Source: Armillaria gallica
Taxonomy: Eukaryota > Basidiomycota > Agaricomycetes > Agaricales > Physalacriaceae
Direction: 5' to 3'
DNA length: 64,000 nt
NCBI GenBank assembly: GCA_037576215.1
Contig: JBANDB010000009.1
Coordinates: forward strand, 3,658,001-3,722,000
The position numbers were made by a program, and so were the translations under genes. Under the pieces are notes generated by a model, which saw only the letters and a program-made list of their open reading frames with translations, made no database searches and was not told where the DNA came from. Below, one piece after another: positions 9,460 through 21,278 of this stretch; within the stretch, counting starts at the first letter, position 1; the number at the start of each line of letters is the position of its first letter.

Positions 9460-11499
9460 ATGGGCTTCACTTGCTGCCCTGGTACAGGGAAAGCCCACGT
9501 CAGTGAAGTTCCCATTACGGGTTCCAATCAGTGTTCTTAACAGCGTCTTACTCCAGGAGAATACAACCCTACGTCCCAAGATCATCCGCCTCAGCAAGTA
9601 ATATTTGCAGGTGAGTTCAACGTTTCTTTCTTTGGCATGAAGTAATGGCCATCTAATATTTCGTGTCCATTAAGATACTCAAGACCATCCATACGGCGCT
9701 GGGTGTATGTATCCTGTGCGTCCATCTCGTAGTTATCCCATGATCCCACAGGCAGCACCAAATGGTACGTACATTGCTCTCATGCTTCCTCCGATCTCAG
9801 CCATTCTTCAGCGTTTCCGAGCATGTACCCTGACAGTCGAGCGGGGTCACCAACCAACTTTGATCCCTTGTATCCGACTGCGATGAATGGCTATCCTGTG
9901 AGTCCCGCACACAATTGTTGTCAAGTACTCACTCACGTTTTTATCTGTTGCCTTAGCCGAATATTCCGGTATACCAAACCGCATCCCGGATCCCGGGCGG
10001 ATTTTGGGTTCGCATGACCCCAGAGACATCATACCATTGGCCATGCGCGCCCCCTTTCCCACCCACGGGGAATTCCCGTAGACGTCCGACCACTCATCGC
10101 TATGTTCAGAGTGAACGTGCCGCATCTACCGACCAGAGACAGTCGTCACCAGGAGAACGGTTGTCACTAGGGGACTTGAGTAATCCCAGGGTGCGTTTTA
10201 AACATTTCTCATTCTCTCAGCTCTTTGTTTTAACGTTGACCAGGTTGAGGATTGGCGTGCCGCATTGAAAGCAGATTTGGAACAACTAGAAAAGAAAATA
10301 CGACCACATGCGGAACGCGAGATGCAATTAGCCACGCGCCTGGGCACTCCTACGGAGAAGCTCGACTCATTAAAGGTGCTTCGCAAGGTTGACGATATAG
10401 CGCTGTGCAGCGAGGATAATTCGCCGTGGCGGACAGAGTCAAACAACCTCGTCACGCTCCATCGCCTCCGCCTTCAGTATAGTCGCGCTCTGAATTCTTT
10501 CAAAGTCAAAATGGAAACGCGTCGTCCTCCCCCAGGTGTATGTGCATATTGTTAGCGATTAGCATTGATACTAATCAGAAACGTTGTAGGTCCCTCATAG
10601 CGTCGATGGTTCTCGATTCTGGGCTATAGTCATTGGTGTCGATGATTATGAATCGAATCCACTGAACGGTTGTGTAGAAGACGCGAAGGCGATGGAGAAG
10701 TACCTGTTGGATGACCTCCATGTTCCCAAGGAGCATATTCAGCTCCTTCTTGGGCCCAAGGAGGGCATCCTCTCACGACGCAATATATCCCTCCCGCGAC
10801 AACATCATTGGCGCCCTTTTCAGTATCATCACCAACAGCCAGATCGGCCTGGTGACAACATCATCATCTACTTCGCCGGACATGGCTCGTATTACTTCCC
10901 TTCGGATTGTGACGACAAAGCTCTTCTGGATTTGATCGGCCCGAGAGCCATCGAGGCAATTTGCCCCATTGATCGCGACAAGCGTGATGACAATAAAGTC
11001 CCCATTCCAGACATTAGCAACCGCGAACTCAATTCCATCTTTTCCCTTATCGCCAGAAAGAAGGGCGACCATGTCACGGCCATTTTCGATTGTTGTCACT
11101 CTGGCAGTGTGAGCCGAGGTTTTCCTGAGACGGGAGCACGCATGACCCGTGGAACAAAAGTCGCCACGCTTCGCGGTATGCTCGACGCTGGGGAGAAGAG
11201 GTTGGGCGGACATCCTTCCATTGTGTCGAGGAACTGGCGCCCTGACATGACCTCCATGTCATTCTGGCAGCCTGTCAAAACTATCAGTTTGCAAAGGCGA
11301 GGAAAGTGAAGGGAAGAATGGCGAGACGCTAGGGTACGCTGGGATTTTCACCGAATCGCTTTTGTGTTTTCTCCGGTCCGGGGCATACACAGCAGAGACA
11401 AGATATGTGGATGTTGCTTCTTATCTGCCCCAGTCACTTCATCAGACGCCGGTCATTGATGGGAACAACAAGGATGCACGTATCTGGTATCAGGAATAA
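9460..11499 (+). CDS. Metacaspase copy 2 (right arm of inverted duplication)
   Basis: Exons inferred: 9460-9498, 9544-9610, 9675-9774, 9812-9897, 9957-10190, 10244-10537, 10590-11499. The protein has a P/Q/Y-rich prodomain, a helical linker (about VEDWRAALKADLEQLEKK), and a caspase-like p20 with AIVIGVDDYESNPLNG, FAGHGSYY (His) and DCCHSG (Cys). A p10 part follows. It differs from copy 1 by losing 2 nt near 10763 and 1 nt near 10850; together these replace about 30 residues between LLLGPKEG and the DNIIIYF strand but restore frame. A further loss (CC at 11254-11255, where copy 1 has three) shifts the p10 frame, so the p10 end appears only if that base is restored. Expected role: Ca-dependent Arg/Lys-directed cysteine peptidase in the cytosol. 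Confidence 0.8.
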
Positions 11500-12289
11500 A
11501 TGTATTAACGGTAATTCTTTCACGGGAGTATGTAATCAGTGTTTGTGCATTGTATTGTAATTAGAGCACTTACCTGGGTTGTATATTGTATGCGTATCCT
11601 GTATTGATTGAGCGCAGGGCAAATCGGTCGTAGGTCCCCGTAGATGTCAGGATAATGGAACTGGTCAACAACGTTCGCTGCTAATATTCTGCCGACATTA
11701 GATGTGTGTTTAGCGCGCTAGAACACTATCAAGAACATCTGACCGGCGCCAGCTGTACCCATTGGTCTGTCTGTACACGAACCAATACCCAATAATGTAG
11801 CGCCCAAAAACGGGCCCGAAAAAACGTACCGTACCAAATTAACTCTTCAGGGTCACGGCTTGTGCTCATCGCCACCCAAAGCCATCATTGTGGAAAGAAT
11901 AATGTAAAAATGACTAGAAGGGACCACTGTCTGAAAGCAGGATTTGTACGTTGCGCTGCGTCGGACTTGCTCGATTGTCTCCACTTCGTCCAATGATAGT
12001 ATGTCCAGAATCCTCGGGATCAGGTGGAACCGCATTTTGTAGCGTACTTTCAGACGATTGATTGATTGTGCTTATACCTCATGTAAATTGTAACGTAGCC
12101 ACTGGAATCATCCTGTGCATGAAGAATGCTATAATAATGATAAACTAGGACAGGTAAACAACATACACGCCGATCCACTGGAACAGCATCCGTTACAGCG
12201 ATATGATACATGCGCCGCTCTGTGAGTCTGAATTTTCTCGACGCTGGAAAAATTCCGCAAGCGCGTCGTTACATAAATAACGGCATAGG
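11500..12289. other. Intergenic, nothing recognised
   Basis: About 0.8 kb between convergent metacaspase copy 2 and the SAP-domain gene. It contains only short unconvincing frames. Confidence 0.5.
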
Positions 12290-13021
12290 TCAAGCGGTGG
12301 AACATATACACGACAATTGAACATATTTATCATCACTGTGTTTGGGGTGAGCTATGCACAGGCACGTTGGTGGTAGAATACCCACAGTGGACTTGGGACC
12401 GAACCGCTCTGCTCGTTTCTGCCGCCGCGCCAACTCTTCAGCATCAACATCCTCTGTCAGAGTAGCCGGCGCCTTTCGCTTCGAAGGGGGAGAGGTCGTA
12501 GGCTTTGCAGTGATGCCAAACCTCGCTGCCCTGGATTTTATCTTTTCGGGATCCTGTGCCGAGATGAGATGAGAACAACAAAAGCAGCGACAACTCACAT
12601 CCGACTGTTTTCTCCGTGACGCGTTTTTGCGGTCTGGCTTGGACTCTACAAGAGGTATGCCGAATCGAGCAGCACGTAGCTTTCGCTTCTCCAGTTCAGG
12701 ATCTACGGCAGCAGGTGCTGGCTCGACCGCTGCTGGCTCAGGCGCCGCTGTTGGCTCCGCCACTGGCTCCTCCTTTGGCAGCACCTCAGCTGGCTTTGCT
12801 TTCACAGGAGCTGGAGGCTCTGCCTTCTTTTCTGGGGCCTTGTGATGGTCGACCTGGACGGGAACGTCGTGGAGGGTGTTGTAGGCGTCAAGGGCAGGCT
12901 GGGATGCAAGGATGGTGTTAATGAGGTCCTGTTTGTTTGCTTTTGCAGGAAGAGAGACGCTGGCGGTGGCCAAGATGGCTTTTAGGTCAACTACTTTCAA
13001 TGCTTTGAGTTTGGACTCCAT
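12290..13021 (-). CDS. SAP-domain RNP protein (SARNP/Tho1-like)
   Basis: The N-terminus (about residues 1-40, opening MESKLKALKVVDLKAIL) is a SAP helix-turn-helix that binds DNA or RNA. A Pro/Ala/Glu-rich linker follows, then repeated R-A-A-R-F-G-type motifs (KLRAARFGIP, SRAARFGI, KRAERFG). That layout matches the Tho1/Hcc1/CIP29 family, which works with TREX in mRNA export in the nucleus. One likely intron lies at 12554-12598 (gtgagt...gcacag, 45 nt). It has a multiple of three bases and no stop, so retaining it would add 15 residues in frame. The C-terminal 30 residues after KRAERFG are not family-like and may hide a final intron. Confidence 0.75.
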   Translation of the reverse strand: MESKLKALKVVDLKAILATASVSLPAKANKQDLINTILASQPALDAYNTLHDVPVQVDHHKAPEKKAEPPAPVKAKPAEVLPKEEPVAEPTAAPEPAAVEPAPAAVDPELEKRKLRAARFGIPLVESKPDRKNASRRKQSDVSCRCFCCSHLISAQDPEKIKSRAARFGITAKPTTSPPSKRKAPATLTEDVDAEELARRQKRAERFGPKSTVGILPPTCLCIAHPKHSDDKYVQLSCICSTA

Positions 13022-13335
13022 GCTAGAAACGCGTCGTGGGGTTGTTGAAAGGGTTCAGGTGATCACGCTGTCACAGATTGTCACGGCATTGATGCGGCGG
13101 CATTCCCGGCATTCTCTTGTTCAACCCCAGTTCAGCAAGCGTCGGTAACGTCCCCAACTAAGTTCGGCTTCGTCATGGTTAGCTCAAGTTCAAAGAGTCT
13201 CTCGCAAATTGTAATAAGTCAGAATCTAGTCAACTAGGCTACACATCTCTACGCTTCGATCTTACAAACTAAGTCGGCGTGGGAACTTGAGAACACTGTT
13301 TCGGTCGGTTAACTGTGTCTTTCAATCAATCTATC
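13022..13335. other. Divergent intergenic region
   Basis: About 310 bp between the divergently transcribed SAP gene and the unknown gene at 13336. No recognisable element beyond being a shared promoter region. Confidence 0.4.
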
Positions 13336-14994
13336 ATGGCACAAAAAAGAGGGCTCGATGATGATTCAACTGCAAGTCCGCTTCCCAAACGAATGAGACT
13401 TGCTCTTCGGATATGCGAGGCTCTGTTCCAGGACAACAGTAGCCCACCGCGAACGTATGGCCCTCTAGGAATTCTTGGTCCCCTATTGGATGGAGAACTA
13501 CAAGACGAAGATGAACTACCGCAGGACGAGGATGAATCTTGCCGCAAAGTAAATCGAAGAATGTTTCTTCTTATCGTTGCCGAAGCTGAAAGTCGTCCAG
13601 GCCTACAAGTTTTCGGAAGTATCAAAGACGATCCTTCAAGACCGTTTAGGCTTTCGCTTTTTCTCGTACGACGACTGGACTCCCCAGCATCTCTTTTGTG
13701 ATGTGTCCTCTTCCAAACATTATGCTGATGATCTCGAGCCCCTATATAACGAGCTGGAAACAATTTACTCTACTGCCGAACCCGATGTCAGTACCCATCC
13801 TTTTATGTATCCTTACTGGCAAGAACCTTTCCCCGTACAGAACCCGAACGCAGTTAATCGTCAAGTCACCAATGCTTATCTCTCCTTTGCGTTCGCGACC
13901 ATAAGGAAAAACCGCGAGACCGACATAAAGAATGCTATCAAGACCAGACTTGAAGCTAATCCCAATCTCGATGTCCTGTCACTCATGCCGACCTCTATTG
14001 ATGCAAAGTCGCATGAGAAGTTATTTTCAGCGTATTTAAAATTGGCGGAGGGCGCGGGCTTACCCTCGACATTCTCAGAGCTCAGCGTCGAAGACAAGGC
14101 GAATTATATCGGTTGGTGCAACCGGAACGTAATGCGACGGGGGGTATTAGACATCGAAGGCGTCAAGGACACGTCCCATATCCGCGTTTTCCCAGAGCTA
14201 ACCATCGACTCTGGTGATCAAGATGCATCTTATCGCGATCGCAATGACCAGGAAATCACACTGTCTGGAGTTGTGGAAAATGCAATGTTGGTGTTTAAAA
14301 CGCAGGATGAGGGTTCGTAGTGTTATTTACTTTCAAGCTCTCTTCTGTTAATCGTTTTCGCATTCAGAGAAAGTTCGAAATGCTTGCTCCAAATCCTGGC
14401 ACAAGCATCTCCAAGACGTCAAGTCCCTGGAGGCTCGGCTCCTCTTTCTTGGAGAACAGAACCTGCCCGGCCCCGAGCCACTGATCGAAGCTTCGGTTCG
14501 AGCCCTTGCTCTAAGCACACAGTTCAAGTGAGCGTCTATATGCTTGAACGGTCGCTTTGAACTTGATTCGAATATTCACGCAGAAGGCCCAACGTCCGGT
14601 TCATCGTGACAAATTCTAAAGATCAGTGGACCATCGTCCATCTGTACAATCCTCTCGATGGAAGCTCACCAGAGGTCACATCATGTCCACTGCAGCATGG
14701 CTTGTTCCCTTCAATCCCTTTTTATGGGGATCATGGGACAAAGCAGGGTCAGGCGGAAGCAGAGCAGACGTGGAGATATTATGTACGGGCGTTTTACGTG
14801 ACTTTGCTAGAATGGGTGCGTTGTAACGGTTTATTGGTACACATCCATCCTCATTTCTTTCAGCTCTTGCCAGAGAGTACTTCGGCAATCCCGAATCCGC
14901 CACGGCACGAGAAGCCTGGTTCCAACATTTGATTCAAGTCATTTGGAGTTTTAGTATAGCTGTCCGATCTTCCTTCACCGACGTCACTATTTAA
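13336..14994 (+). CDS. Uncharacterised protein, five exons
   Basis: I do not recognise a family. Exons inferred: 13336-13548, 13601-14312, 14368-14527, 14584-14815, 14864-14994. The start is the ATG of MAQKRGLDDD. The N-terminal part is basic then acidic (DEDELPQDEDES). The body contains GFRFFSYDDWTPQHLF, SVEDKANYIGWCNRN, and a final part with LVPFNPFLWGSWDK and YFGNPESATAREAWFQH. No signal peptide or membrane span is visible, so it is probably soluble. One base seems missing near 14662 (AA where AAA gives a continuous frame). Intron placement is supported by frame continuity at all four junctions. Confidence 0.65.
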
Positions 14995-15383
14995 GTATCT
15001 TTATATCTTCAATCATATGCTCTCTCCTGTAACTTGGCAACCATGAAGCAAATCCCATAGTTGTAAGTCTTGATGTGATGCTGTTATCCCAAGAAGAGTG
15101 GCTGAGTACGGTCCATCGACTCGAAATGAGGCACAAATTTGGCAATCTGTGTTATCTTCTTATACAGCGATCAAGCCCGAATTTCTGTTACAAGTTACAA
15201 AGTAGTCCATCCTTTCATTTTTCATTCCGAGATCCTCAGTCGTCAAAATGGGATTGCCCAATAGGCGTTATCGTGGCGTTCATTGATGGCAATTGTGGGT
15301 CCATGTAGGTCTCAGGGGCAGTCATTCAAGTCGCAACCAAATTCAAGCTCCGCAAATTTGCTTTTCCCATCTTACATCGAGGC
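14995..15383. other. Intergenic
   Basis: About 390 bp before the MYND gene. The frame upstream of ATG 15384 is open for a short way, so the MYND protein could start slightly earlier; nothing else is seen. Confidence 0.4.
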
Positions 15384-17572
15384 ATGAGCGTCGCTCGTAC
15401 CAGTAAAACGAAGGAGCCGAGAGCCCATCTTGAAGGCTTCGATTTGCCTGCTGACTTCAAGCTTCCTGAGCTTGCTCTGGTTCGTAAGGAAGCTGAGGAT
15501 GGTATGTTCGACACGATCAACGCTGATTTCTCGCGTCTTATCCCGAGATAATGCAGTGACAGAACTGATGCGAAAGCCGGAACCCGAGGCAATACACGGG
15601 CGAAACTCCAAAGGCCAGGATATTGGTATTCTCCCTACGGCCTTAGTCTACAATACGATGCTTCCCAATCTGTTTCGGTTCAGTTATTTCTGTGAAGAAG
15701 AGGACGGTAGGTGTTACTTTCGGTTTATGAGACGCTACACTGTATTTGTTTCTCCTCAGTTCCATCCGATATTCTGCTCCAGTGCGTTTGGGCACTGGAG
15801 TGGTTCATTCGTGCGCTGAAAGAATGCTCAGAGGATCAATTGAGGAGCGTCGGACATATCCTTCCTCATCAGCATGGTGAAATGGCCAAGTACGCAAGAT
15901 ACTTCGCGGTGAGCTCACTTGTGGTTGTCCGTTCTTCAATATTACGCGTCTCAACTTTTCCGCAGCTTACCAACGCCAGAAACAAGGTGGCTCACCATAT
16001 CCTGTCAGTACCTTGACATTGGATACACGTTTTCTTCTCAACGGTAGCTCAGGAAACCGCAAGTTGACCGTCCTATCGAAGCTCTGCGCCATCTACGAGA
16101 AGCAGTTCAGACTGACGAAGAGCGCGGTGCGGAGCGCACGGGTAATTCTGACGTTATGAAATTGAACCCGTAAGTACAGGAAATTTTTCACGCTCAGCCC
16201 GTCGACGAACAAGAACAGGGTACTATACGGTGACTACGCAGTTTGCCTTGCGCGCGCCAGGACAGATGACAAGGAGGCAAAGAAGGCGCTGTCCCGTATT
16301 GTGGACGAGTTAAGCCTCAACGCATCGTCGACCACTACCTATAACGTGATCAGAGGGAAGGTTTATCTTGCTCGCGTACTCAGGAGATTAGGAGAAACGA
16401 AGCAAGCTGATGAGCTGTATGGATTCTCTCTCGTTCCCATATGACTGCTCAATTTGTTTCAGAGAAACCTGGTTGATCAAATGGCTCAAGAAGAATCCTC
16501 ACAAAATGAGTGACAAAATCATCGTCGAGATGTTTACTACCGACATCGATCAGGACACAGACCCGGTCTTGAAAGGCCTCGGTGGTATAAAATGGATTGA
16601 AGGCAGGAAACACACACAGAAGACCGACGAACGCCTCTCCAGAACATGTCGAAACTGCCATGCACGCGAGCCTCAAGTGAAGCTTGCCCAATGTGCTCGA
16701 TGCAAGCACATCTACTATTGGTGAGTGTTGTCAAGTCTCCAACTTACAGCGACATTAATGCACGGGGTTTACAAGTTCCAAGCAATGCCAACAAGTCAAC
16801 TGGCCCTACCACAAGTACGTTTATAAGTCCTTGCAAGTCATGCTGCAGCCTTTCTGACGATGTATGTGGATGACATAGAGAGGCATGCAAGTACATCACG
16901 ATCTTTGATAATTCACTAAGAGCCCTCATAAATTGAATTGCAGGGAGCTGTCTGCGCACCTCAAGAAGATAGCAGAGCTCTCTCGCACTGCTCCTCTGGA
17001 AGCGCAACGCGCAAGCGACTGGCACGTTTGGCGAGACGCCCCTCGTCAAGCGCACACGCTGTGCTTTGCCAGCGGTCTTGGACTAGCACGAGATGATTCT
17101 CGTGGCCGCACCCACATCGTTTTTCAACAGGTCGAGCATGTTCCCAGCGCTAAAAATATGCTCGAAAGGTTCAAGACCACTGGCGTTGGCATTTTCAAGT
17201 TGGCGGACGTATGGACAGACTTTGAGATTATCATGGGACTCAAGCCAGGTGAAGGAAAGAGCTTCATTGACGAGGTGCTAGAAGAATTCGACCACGGGCC
17301 AGGAAATGGCTTAGACGGGTCCGTAATGATTCCAATTATCTGTCTGATGTTTTCGCCGGCTGGTGAGGTCCAGACATACCTGAGTTATCGTGTGTATCAT
17401 ACTGCTTTTTCTCTTTCAACGTTGACGTTCTTTTCTAGACGGTGTTACAAAGGATCAACTGAGGTCGGCTCGATACAACCCTGATTGGAGGAAGGATTTG
17501 TATCCCAGTGCTCCTCCCGGTCAAATTAAGCTGCGAAGACCTGGAATCAAGGATGCTGAAGACATATTTTGA
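15384..17572 (+). CDS. MYND zinc-finger protein with TPR-like N-terminal half
   Basis: Many-exon gene whose junctions all keep frame. The N-terminal half has helical segments resembling tetratricopeptide-type pairing (RPIEALRHLREAVQTDEE, VLYGDYAVCLARARTDDK). In the middle is a MYND-type zinc finger: CRNCHAREPQVKLAQCARC, then YYCSKQCQQVNWPYHKEAC, giving the C2-C2-C2-HC ligand set. MYND domains usually bind proline-rich partner peptides; there is no SET domain. The C-terminal part (from ELSAHLKKIAELSRT) ends in LRRPGIKDAEDIF. The last intron (tatc|gtgtgt...ttctag|ac) restores a frame ending in TGA at 17570-17572. Function in this fungus is unknown. Confidence 0.75.
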
Positions 17573-17653
17573 TTATCAATAGATGGAACGGGAAAAAAAT
17601 GATCATAGGACCTATTCTTGTACTGACAATGTCGAGCCTCCAACGCGAATATT

Positions 17654-19065
17654 TCATGGCTCCGCCACCGCTATGCCGTCCCCTACTGCAGCTGGGAAGA
17701 CCGGATTTGTTCCGTTTATGCTGAAAGGTTGAACCCTAGTCGTACGCAAATCACCGCAACCGAGTCCAGGCTTGCTCTTTCCGTGGTATGCGAACAGATG
17801 TTCACCGTCTTTCTCGAACATAAAGCTGTCAAGCTATCAGCGTTAAGCCAAGAAACTTTAAAACAAGCGATTCACTGATGGCCAGGACCGTAAACCCCAG
17901 CGGCGACGTTCTTGGTGAAGACGGGAGAGGTGGCCTGCCAAACGGGCTTTAATATGAGGTCCACGTTCAGGAAGATGCCTGTCAGTCTACTTGCCTTGGT
18001 CCAACTGGATGCCAGAAGGGGATTGGCGCCGGTAGTCAGGGTGAGTAAACCCAAGGCCTGTTGATGATTAGCCTTCCACTCGTATAGACGACGATGATGG
18101 AAAAGACTCGCATAGTCATCTGTAGAGCAGTGCGAAGCGGAGTAGACAATCTATCGGAACAATAAGTAAACCCTTGAGGCCTGAGGACATACAGGGAGAT
18201 ATCGTACGTGTGTTACGCCCCCAATAGTAATGGCCTCTGACATTCGTGGTATAAGCTACTACTCTGAGGCTGTGATGGAAAAGCATTGTCACCTGGTCCT
18301 TCTTGAACGGGAGTAGCGGCGGTTTTCTGCATATCATTATCCCATCAATGGCGCGCACAAATCAGGTATAAAACAGCACATACCCAAGAAAGAGTAGGGC
18401 AGCTGATTTGTACAGCATTGCCGGACAACGTCGTGGGGTTGCTCATACGAACGATATATGTACATTGTGTCCATACAGCATCCGTCGTCTTGCCCGAGAA
18501 TATAAAGTAACGCGCGCCATTCAACTCCAAAATAGATCCATCGACAGCCCAAAAGTCGAAGTTTGATGGAATGAGAGAGGCCGTGTGGGAATACGCCCCA
18601 TTCATCGGATTAGACGCGTCTGTAGCCCGGAAAGAACGTGAAGGCGATGAGTGTTGTCATCTCCGTTCCTCGCCACAGCGTAGTATCTATACATATGCAT
18701 CAGATACAAGAAACGGAGAAATGAGAACAGACTTGCATGTACCATCGTCCATCAAGGTACCAAAACTCAGGTGCCCAGAAGTCGAAATTTCGGCCCGTCG
18801 TAGTATCCGTAAAGAGAATCGTAGGGGTAGCGGTCTTGATTCCCTCGACCGTTGTGGCTGCCCACATTGCAATGTCTGTGTTCTGCGTGGAAGTCATGTA
18901 GTAAACGCCGTCGATGTATCGCATGCACGGATCCGCGCCCTTTTGTTTGTTCAGCGGATTGCTGAACGTCCCAGCCCTCGACAGAACGGAGGAGGAATTC
19001 CCCAAGGATGCAAGGGAGAGTGTCGCAAGACTGAGGAAGAGAGCTATTGAGGTGAGAAACGCCAT
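17654..19065 (-). CDS. Secreted glycoside hydrolase family 43 enzyme
   Basis: Opens with a signal peptide (MAFLTSIALFLSLATLSLAS). Family hallmarks: GADPCMRYIDGVYYMTST with the catalytic-base Asp in ADP, then NFDFWAPEFWYLDGRWYM, then DGSILELNGARYFIFSGK, and near the end GVYGPGHHFMF. GH43 enzymes are five-bladed propellers cutting arabinan, arabinoxylan or beta-1,3-galactan side chains; the exact specificity cannot be read here. At least five introns are needed. A base appears lost in the GGG of the SGATDASNP region (near 18625), and the junction after WYMQ does not close cleanly, so the first intron edge is uncertain. Ends convergently with the MYND gene, 81 bp apart. Confidence 0.75.
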
Positions 19066-19750
19066 TTCTCGTTGAATTTGAAACGCGCCAATGCTTTATA
19101 TACACTGCAGTGCTGAGATATTGGGATGATCAGCATGAACCATGAGGGTGTTCTTGATGATGTTAAGCTGAAAATCATCACACATGACATACACAAGCTA
19201 CATTGTACTCTTACCTGACCTATCAATGAAGGGAGCACAAACGGGTGCCATCTTCTCCAGGGCCAAGACCTCTAGCACAGGTTATCATGAACACCGTGAC
19301 ATGGGTGCATGGAGAAGCCGTCATACGCACATGCTGCACAGGCGAAAGTCTTCCCGCCGGCCCGTCGGAGAAAAAGCAACACTCATGGACGAGCGCTGAG
19401 AGTCCTCGCAGTGACTTGGACGCTTTTCTGACTTGCAGGTCGAGATAGAGAATCCTGGTGTCTGCCTGTCAGAGGCATTCGAGACTGCTTGAGGGATAGT
19501 AGTAGTGTCCACTGTACGGCCCCGTAACAGTACGGGGTGCCAAAGCTCGAGTACACTTTTGAAACTTTAGAGTAAAGCTTAGTTGGAAACACAACTCACG
19601 TATTTTCGCTGTCTTCACGTTCTCCGTTTATACCCACCAAAATGCGATAGACAATCATTTCTCCGGGTGAAGGTCTGAGTCACAGCTAACCGGACTAGAC
19701 AGAACACAAATTTTCTCGGCCCGAGATCCGACCTTTCCACCAACTCGTCC
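19066..19750. other. Divergent intergenic region between GH43 and pseudouridine synthase
   Basis: About 0.7 kb with only short open frames. It presumably holds the GH43 promoter; no element is distinctive enough to name. Confidence 0.4.
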
Positions 19751-20879
19751 ATGACGAGGCCTGGCTTTGCCACTCTGGTGAGGAAAACAAGGCAGAGCAC
19801 AGGTCTACTACCGCGAAACGATGTTCTGTACATAGACAAGAGGGTCGTTGTCATCAACAAGCCGCCAGGCCTAGTGAGCCAAGCTTCTTCAAAGGAAGAT
19901 GACCAGCTCAAGAAGTTTTTGTGCGGTATGCGTTGTTCAAAACTATACTGTCACATATATACTAAAAAGTCCACTTGTCAAGAAATACAAGAACAAACAT
20001 AAACTTGACGGACCTCTGTTTCCTGTTCACCGATTGGATAAAGTGAGTGCTCTTGCACATTGGAAGTTCTGTCGTCTGATCATGACACTGGCAGCCAACT
20101 AGCGGATGTCTTCTTCTCGCCCGCTCTACAGACATGGCTCGGGACCTGTCCCGACAATTTCAGCAGCGCAAGATAGAGAAGCAATATTTCGCCTTGGTTC
20201 ATTCTACTCCTCAGGCGTTGCCAGGGACGAGCGGTGTCATATCGCAGGCCCCTGCAGCTCCGAGATGGGTATGTATCGAAGGGCCAGGTTTCGGATCCGG
20301 CATGTATCACAGAATGGGAACTCGTCGCTTCGGTGCGTACAATGAGTTTGGAGTAAATACCTACAAGTTGATTGTATGTCGGAATGTAGGCTAACAAGCT
20401 GTCGCTGTTGCGTTTGAATCTCATGACAGGGCATAAACACCAGATACGTTTCCATCTCGCGAAGGTTCTGAACGGTGTGTTGCCTAAACAAACCATAGGG
20501 ACAAACCTACTGACGACGATGTTCAGCTCCCATTCTCGGGGAGAGACTGTATTCTCAGATGTCACCCATTCGCTGTGCCCCAAAGGACAGGTTATTCCTG
20601 CACTCGTCTTATGTCGCGATGGAAGCAAGTGTCTCATTACGTTCATCTTTATTCAATGGTCTAACGGAGTGTTCAATGCAGAGATTCAAGTCCTCTGGAC
20701 CCAACAAACGTTACAAATTGGGAATACGTTCTCCGATGCCGCCAGAGTTCTTCAAAGTCTGTTCTCATATCGGTATCGACATCTCACCTGAGAACAGAAG
20801 GGGAGGCGTATTCATTGACGATCTATCCGCCGAAGATATGGAGAATATGGATGGGGTTTGGATGCCTCGTGATATGTAA
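19751..20879 (+). CDS. RluA-type RNA pseudouridine synthase
   Basis: Begins MTRPGFATLV and reaches VLYIDKRVVVINKPPGLVSQ, the usual start of the catalytic domain. The catalytic loop is HRLDK followed, across an intron, by PTSGCLLLARS; the Asp of HRLD is the nucleophile. Downstream are RQFQQRKIEKQYFALV and LMTGHKHQIRFHLAK, both conserved in the RluA family. These enzymes convert uridine to pseudouridine in rRNA or tRNA; the short length and Arg-rich start suggest, but do not prove, a mitochondrial enzyme. The intron at 20625-20681 starts GCAAGT and ends AG, a textbook GC-AG intron that joins VAME to RFKSSGPNKRYK. Ends CGTGATATGTAA. Confidence 0.82.
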
Positions 20880-21278
20880 AGGCGGTAGGGAAACTTGCTT
20901 CCTGGTTACTGACTCGTTCTGGTGCGTGTCATTGCTTTCAAAGTCGCTTTAGCTACTGACGAGATTTCACTAGTCGTTGCACGTAATTGCATACGGCATA
21001 GTCAATAGTCACCCTCAAGAAATATTCTCCCGAGACTCGGACGTTCTGTCATCTTACCTCCTGGAATACCATGGTCCTCGCGGTGGCGATGCGTCGTATT
21101 TCTCGTACTTGGGTATTTGTCACTTGTCGTAATCAGCGACCACGAGGATGACCAGTTCAATCACAGAACCTGTGCTGATGAGTAAACCGAGACGACCCAT
21201 GTCAAGAGCAGTATCACGCTCGCTTCAACGTAGCAACCACCATTATATCATTACACAGAAATACACCATTAAAACCCT
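20880..21278. other. Short convergent intergenic region
   Basis: About 400 bp between the 3' ends of the pseudouridine synthase and MsrB genes; nothing recognised. Confidence 0.4.

Noticed and set aside
10773..11213. 146-codon minus-strand frame in metacaspase copy 2
   Set aside because: Reverse-strand shadow of the p20 domain; the same shadow occurs in copy 1.
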